The notes under the pieces were generated by a model that saw nothing but the letters and a program-made list of their open reading frames with translations, searched no databases and was not told the origin of the DNA. A program made the translations under genes and the position numbers. This document shows positions 61,935 through 64,000 of a DNA stretch of 64,000 nt, in pieces. Source of the DNA: Gaiellales bacterium (GTDB lineage: Bacteria > Actinomycetota > Thermoleophilia > Gaiellales > JAICJC01); contig DASWRM010000076.1 of the NCBI GenBank assembly GCA_036403155.1, forward strand, positions 1 to 64,000. Direction: 5' to 3'. Numbering within the stretch: the first letter of the stretch is position 1; the number at the start of each line of letters is the position of its first letter.

Positions 61935-62031
61935 TATTCTTCCGGTCTCTGTCAGTGTGAGAGGGCGGGCCGAGCAGGTGGGTGCGAACCCACTTTTTTT
62001 TCGCCCTCATGGCCATATCGAGGAGGTGCAG
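61935..62031 (+). promoter_or_regulatory. promoter and structured leader of rimP-nusA-ylxR
   Basis: TATTCT (61935-61940) is the likely -10; no good -35 stands at 17 bp. The leader of about 85 nt has an outer stem GAGGGCG (61961-61967) with CGCCCTC (62002-62008) that encloses a terminator-like hairpin and its T-run, then the strong ribosome site GGAGGT (62021-62026) 5 bases before ATG 62032. Leaders with such structures control rimP-nusA in other bacteria. Confidence 0.55.
61978..62001 (+). terminator. intrinsic terminator (attenuator candidate) in the rimP leader
   Basis: GTGGGT (61978-61983), loop GCGA (a GNRA tetraloop) and ACCCAC (61988-61993) form a 6-bp stem followed by eight T (61994-62001). 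It lies between promoter and rimP, so it can only act on the operon it precedes. Confidence 0.65.
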
Positions 62032-62475
62032 ATGGGACGCTCAGCAGAGCTGGCGCAGCAGATCGAGACCACCCTCCGGGACCGGATTCCGGAGGTCGAA
62101 GTGCTGCTCGCGGAGCAGCCCACGCCCGGACTCGTCCGCGTCACCATCGACCGCCCCGGCGGTGCCGTGGATCTCGACCTCTGCGAGCGCGTGACGCGCG
62201 AGCTGTCGGCGATCCGCGCGCGGTACGCACTCGAGGTGTCCTCGCCGGGCATCGAGCGGCCGCTGGTCACTCCGGAGCACTACCGGCGCGCGGTCGGCAG
62301 CCGCGTGCACGTGCGGACGGAGCGGCCGGTCGACGGCCGCAAGCAGTTCACTGGCACGTTGATCGACGCAAGGAACGACGAGATCGAGATCGACCTCGAC
62401 GGCGAGCGCGCGAGCCTGCCCTACGCGGCGATCCGCCGCGGGAATCTGGTCGCGCAGGTGGGAGGCACCCGGTGA
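62032..62475 (+). CDS. rimP: ribosome maturation factor RimP
   Basis: A 147-residue 30S maturation factor. The VRVTIDRPGGAVDLDLCERVTRELS block and LEVSSPGIERPLVTPEHYRR are the family core, followed by the C-terminal SH3-like barrel (FTGTLIDARNDEIEIDLDGE). Overlaps nusA by GTGA. Confidence 0.94.
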   Translation: MGRSAELAQQIETTLRDRIPEVEVLLAEQPTPGLVRVTIDRPGGAVDLDLCERVTRELSAIRARYALEVSSPGIERPLVTPEHYRRAVGSRVHVRTERPVDGRKQFTGTLIDARNDEIEIDLDGERASLPYAAIRRGNLVAQVGGTR

Positions 62476-63755
62476 GCAAGGAACTCTTGGAGGGCGTGAA
62501 GCTGCTCGAGAAGGAGCGCGGGATCGAGGCGGAGACGCTGCTGTCCGCGATCGAGGAGGCGCTGCTCGCGGCATACAAGAAGATGCCCGACGCACGCCAT
62601 CCCGTCCGCGTCGATCTCGACCGCGAGTCCGGCGACTACGTCGTGTGGTCGGTGGCGCCCGAGGCCTGGGAGTCGTATCTCGAGGCGCACCCGCACCACC
62701 GTCCGGTCGAGCCGGCGGAGGACGAGGTCGTCGAGACGCCGCCGATGGACGGCGAGCAGCCGGCCGAGGAGGAGCCCGAGCCCGAGATCGAGTGGGACTG
62801 GTTCCAGCCCTCGCACATGGTCGACGTCACACCCGAGGGCTTCAGCCGGATCGCCGGCCAGACCGCCAAGCAGGTGCTGCGCCAGCGCATTCACGAGGCG
62901 GAGCGCTCGATCATGTACGACGAGTACGCCGACCGCGTCGGCGAGATCGTCACCGGCATCGTCCAGCAGGACGACAACCGCTACGCGTTCGTCGATCTCG
63001 GCAAGATGGAGGCGATCCTGCCCGGCTCCGAGAAGGTGCCGGGAGAGCGCTACGAGCAGGGCAGCCGCATCAAGGCCGTCATCATCGAGGTGCGCTCGGA
63101 GGGCAAGGGGCCGCAGGTCGTGCTGTCGCGCCGCAGCGACGAGCTGATCCGCCAGCTGTTCGAGCTGGAGGTGCCCGAGATCGCCGACGGCCTGGTCACG
63201 ATCCGCGCGGTTGCCCGCGAGCCCGGCTACCGGGCGAAGATCGCGGTCGAATCGCGCGTCCAGGGCGTCGACCCGGTCGGCGCCTGCGTCGGCCCGCGCG
63301 GGTCGCGCGTCCGTATGGTCGTGTCCGAGCTGCGGGGCGAGAAGATCGACATCATCCCGTACAACGACGAGCCCGCGCGCTTCGTCGCGAAGGCGCTCGC
63401 GCCCGCGAAGGTGCGCGAGGTGTACGTGGACGACGACGCCCAGCAGGCGACGGTGGTCGTGCCCGACGGGGAGCTCTCGCTCGCCATCGGCAAGGAGGGG
63501 CTGAACGCCCGCCTGGCCCACCGGCTGACCGGTTGGCGCATCGACATCGTGTCCGAGACGGAGCACTACGCCGAGGCCGAGGACGTGCCGTACACGGGCG
63601 CCGAGGGCGAGGACGACGAGTTCCCCGGCCGCTGCATCGCGGTCACCTCGTCGGGCAAGCGGTGCCCGAACCAGGCGCTGGACGGCAGCCGCTACTGCGG
63701 CGTGCCGGCGCACCGCGAGCTGGCGGCCAAGGAGGAGGGAGCAGCCGCGTCGTAG
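62472..63755 (+). CDS. nusA: transcription termination/antitermination factor NusA with a C-terminal zinc-finger-like tail
   Basis: A 427-residue NusA: N-terminal RNA-polymerase-binding domain (about 1-135, with an acidic insertion at about 78-107), S1 domain (about 150-220; [17 protein letters not shown]), and KH1/KH2 (about 225-365; [21 protein letters not shown] and [21 protein letters not shown]). After residue 380 comes an extra segment with C388, C398, C409 and H414 ([24 protein letters not shown]), resembling the small C-x9-C-x10-C-x4-H finger seen in DUF5763-like proteins. This tail is not part of standard NusA and may add RNA or protein contacts. Confidence 0.93.
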   Translation: MSKELLEGVKLLEKERGIEAETLLSAIEEALLAAYKKMPDARHPVRVDLDRESGDYVVWSVAPEAWESYLEAHPHHRPVEPAEDEVVETPPMDGEQPAEEEPEPEIEWDWFQPSHMVDVTPEGFSRIAGQTAKQVLRQRIHEAERSIMYDEYADRVGEIVTGIVQQDDNRYAFVDLGKMEAILPGSEKVPGERYEQGSRIKAVIIEVRSEGKGPQVVLSRRSDELIRQLFELEVPEIADGLVTIRAVAREPGYRAKIAVESRVQGVDPVGACVGPRGSRVRMVVSELRGEKIDIIPYNDEPARFVAKALAPAKVREVYVDDDAQQATVVVPDGELSLAIGKEGLNARLAHRLTGWRIDIVSETEHYAEAEDVPYTGAEGEDDEFPGRCIAVTSSGKRCPNQALDGSRYCGVPAHRELAAKEEGAAAS

Positions 63756-64000
63756 GCGACCCGATCAGGCAGTGCGCCGGCTGCGGCCGGCGCCGCCCGA
63801 AGGCAGATCTGGTGCGGTTCACGGTTGCGGGCAGCACGATCGTGGCCGATGCCACCGGACGTCTGCCGGGGCGCGGCGCCTACCTGTGCCCGGACCGGAG
63901 CTGTCTCCGCCAGGCGCTCAAGCGCGGCGCGCTCCCCCGGCGCCTGCGAGCGGCCGCGGGGGCGGCGAACGGACTCGAGGATTGGCTCGCTCGTGAAGGC
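63752..64000 (+). CDS. ylxR: YlxR (DUF448) RNA-binding protein, C-terminus beyond the window
   Basis: The frame after nusA reads QCAGCGRRRPKADLVRFTV, then GRGAYLCPDRSCLRQALKRG, the YlxR signature with the C-x-x-C pair, and is still open at the window edge. No ATG, GTG or TTG lies in frame before the CxxC motif; the position where other genes here have a 4-bp GTGA/ATGA overlap reads GTAG, making GTA 63752 the apparent start. This is either a non-standard start codon or a base error. YlxR sits between nusA and infB in most bacteria. Confidence 0.75.

Overview
The window is a GC-rich (roughly two-thirds G+C), densely packed chromosomal segment from a member of the Actinomycetota. Three things point there: an actinobacterial-type integration host factor (mIHF) directly before gmk-rpoZ-coaBC, a PyrR-led pyrimidine operon, and many genes whose start codon lies 6-8 bases behind a TANNNT -10 box (leaderless transcripts). 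The overall gene set looks to me like the class Thermoleophilia (Gaiellales/Solirubrobacterales type), but that placement is inference. I see no insertion sequence, prophage or CRISPR array.

Layout. 1-6862: a partial flavodoxin-type gene, a small Coa1-like membrane protein, queA-tgt (tRNA queuosine), secDF and a GAF/HD-GYP protein. 6870-15732: a surface-glycan island of two divergent operons (sulfotransferase, ATP-grasp and polysaccharide deacetylase leftward; sulfotransferase, flippase, GT4 glycosyltransferase, AlkP-type phosphohydrolase and OsmC rightward), set between secDF and recJ-relA. 15865-28059: ABC1 kinase, ABC-F ATPase, recJ, relA, small membrane and regulatory proteins, a methionine-sulfoxide-reductase-like GAF protein, a thioesterase, a phosphohexomutase and two GNAT enzymes. 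28060-28356: a non-coding stretch packed with GTGAC motifs. 28357-35674: HIT hydrolase, corA (Mg2+) with an overlapping upstream ORF rich in Asp/Glu/Pro, a LOG protein, DUF3137, a SanA-like protein, an orphan TadE/G-type secreted protein, two very small genes and a secreted protein behind a strongly structured leader. 35886-40340: tRNA-Arg(CCG), then a four-gene operon of dipeptide-epimerase family, DUF1611 and two M29 aminopeptidases.

40321-44835: a variant dihydropteroate-synthase homologue, a LysM protein resembling the cell-division suppressor YneA with two LexA-type boxes in its promoter, RNase Z, two methyltransferases and a uracil-DNA-glycosylase-fold protein. 44862-53760: pyrR-pyrB-pyrC-carA-carB-pyrK-pyrD, carrying the UMP pathway from carbamoyl phosphate to orotate, with a PyrR-binding-type leader; pyrF and pyrE are not present. 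53793-56269: mihF, gmk, rpoZ, coaBC. 56285-60783: MoxR-DUF58-transglutaminase trio. 60869-64000: TPR protein, dtd, then rimP-nusA-ylxR behind a leader with an intrinsic-terminator-like hairpin.

Most genes inside operons overlap by exactly 4 bp (ATGA, GTGA or TTGA) or share one base (TGATG), so translation is probably coupled along operons. The points I consider most worth testing are the corA upstream ORF (possible Mg2+ sensing through an acidic/proline nascent peptide), the LexA-boxed YneA-like gene with its small partner, the GTGAC array, the PyrR leader with its own 14-codon ORF, and the epimerase-DUF1611-aminopeptidase operon.
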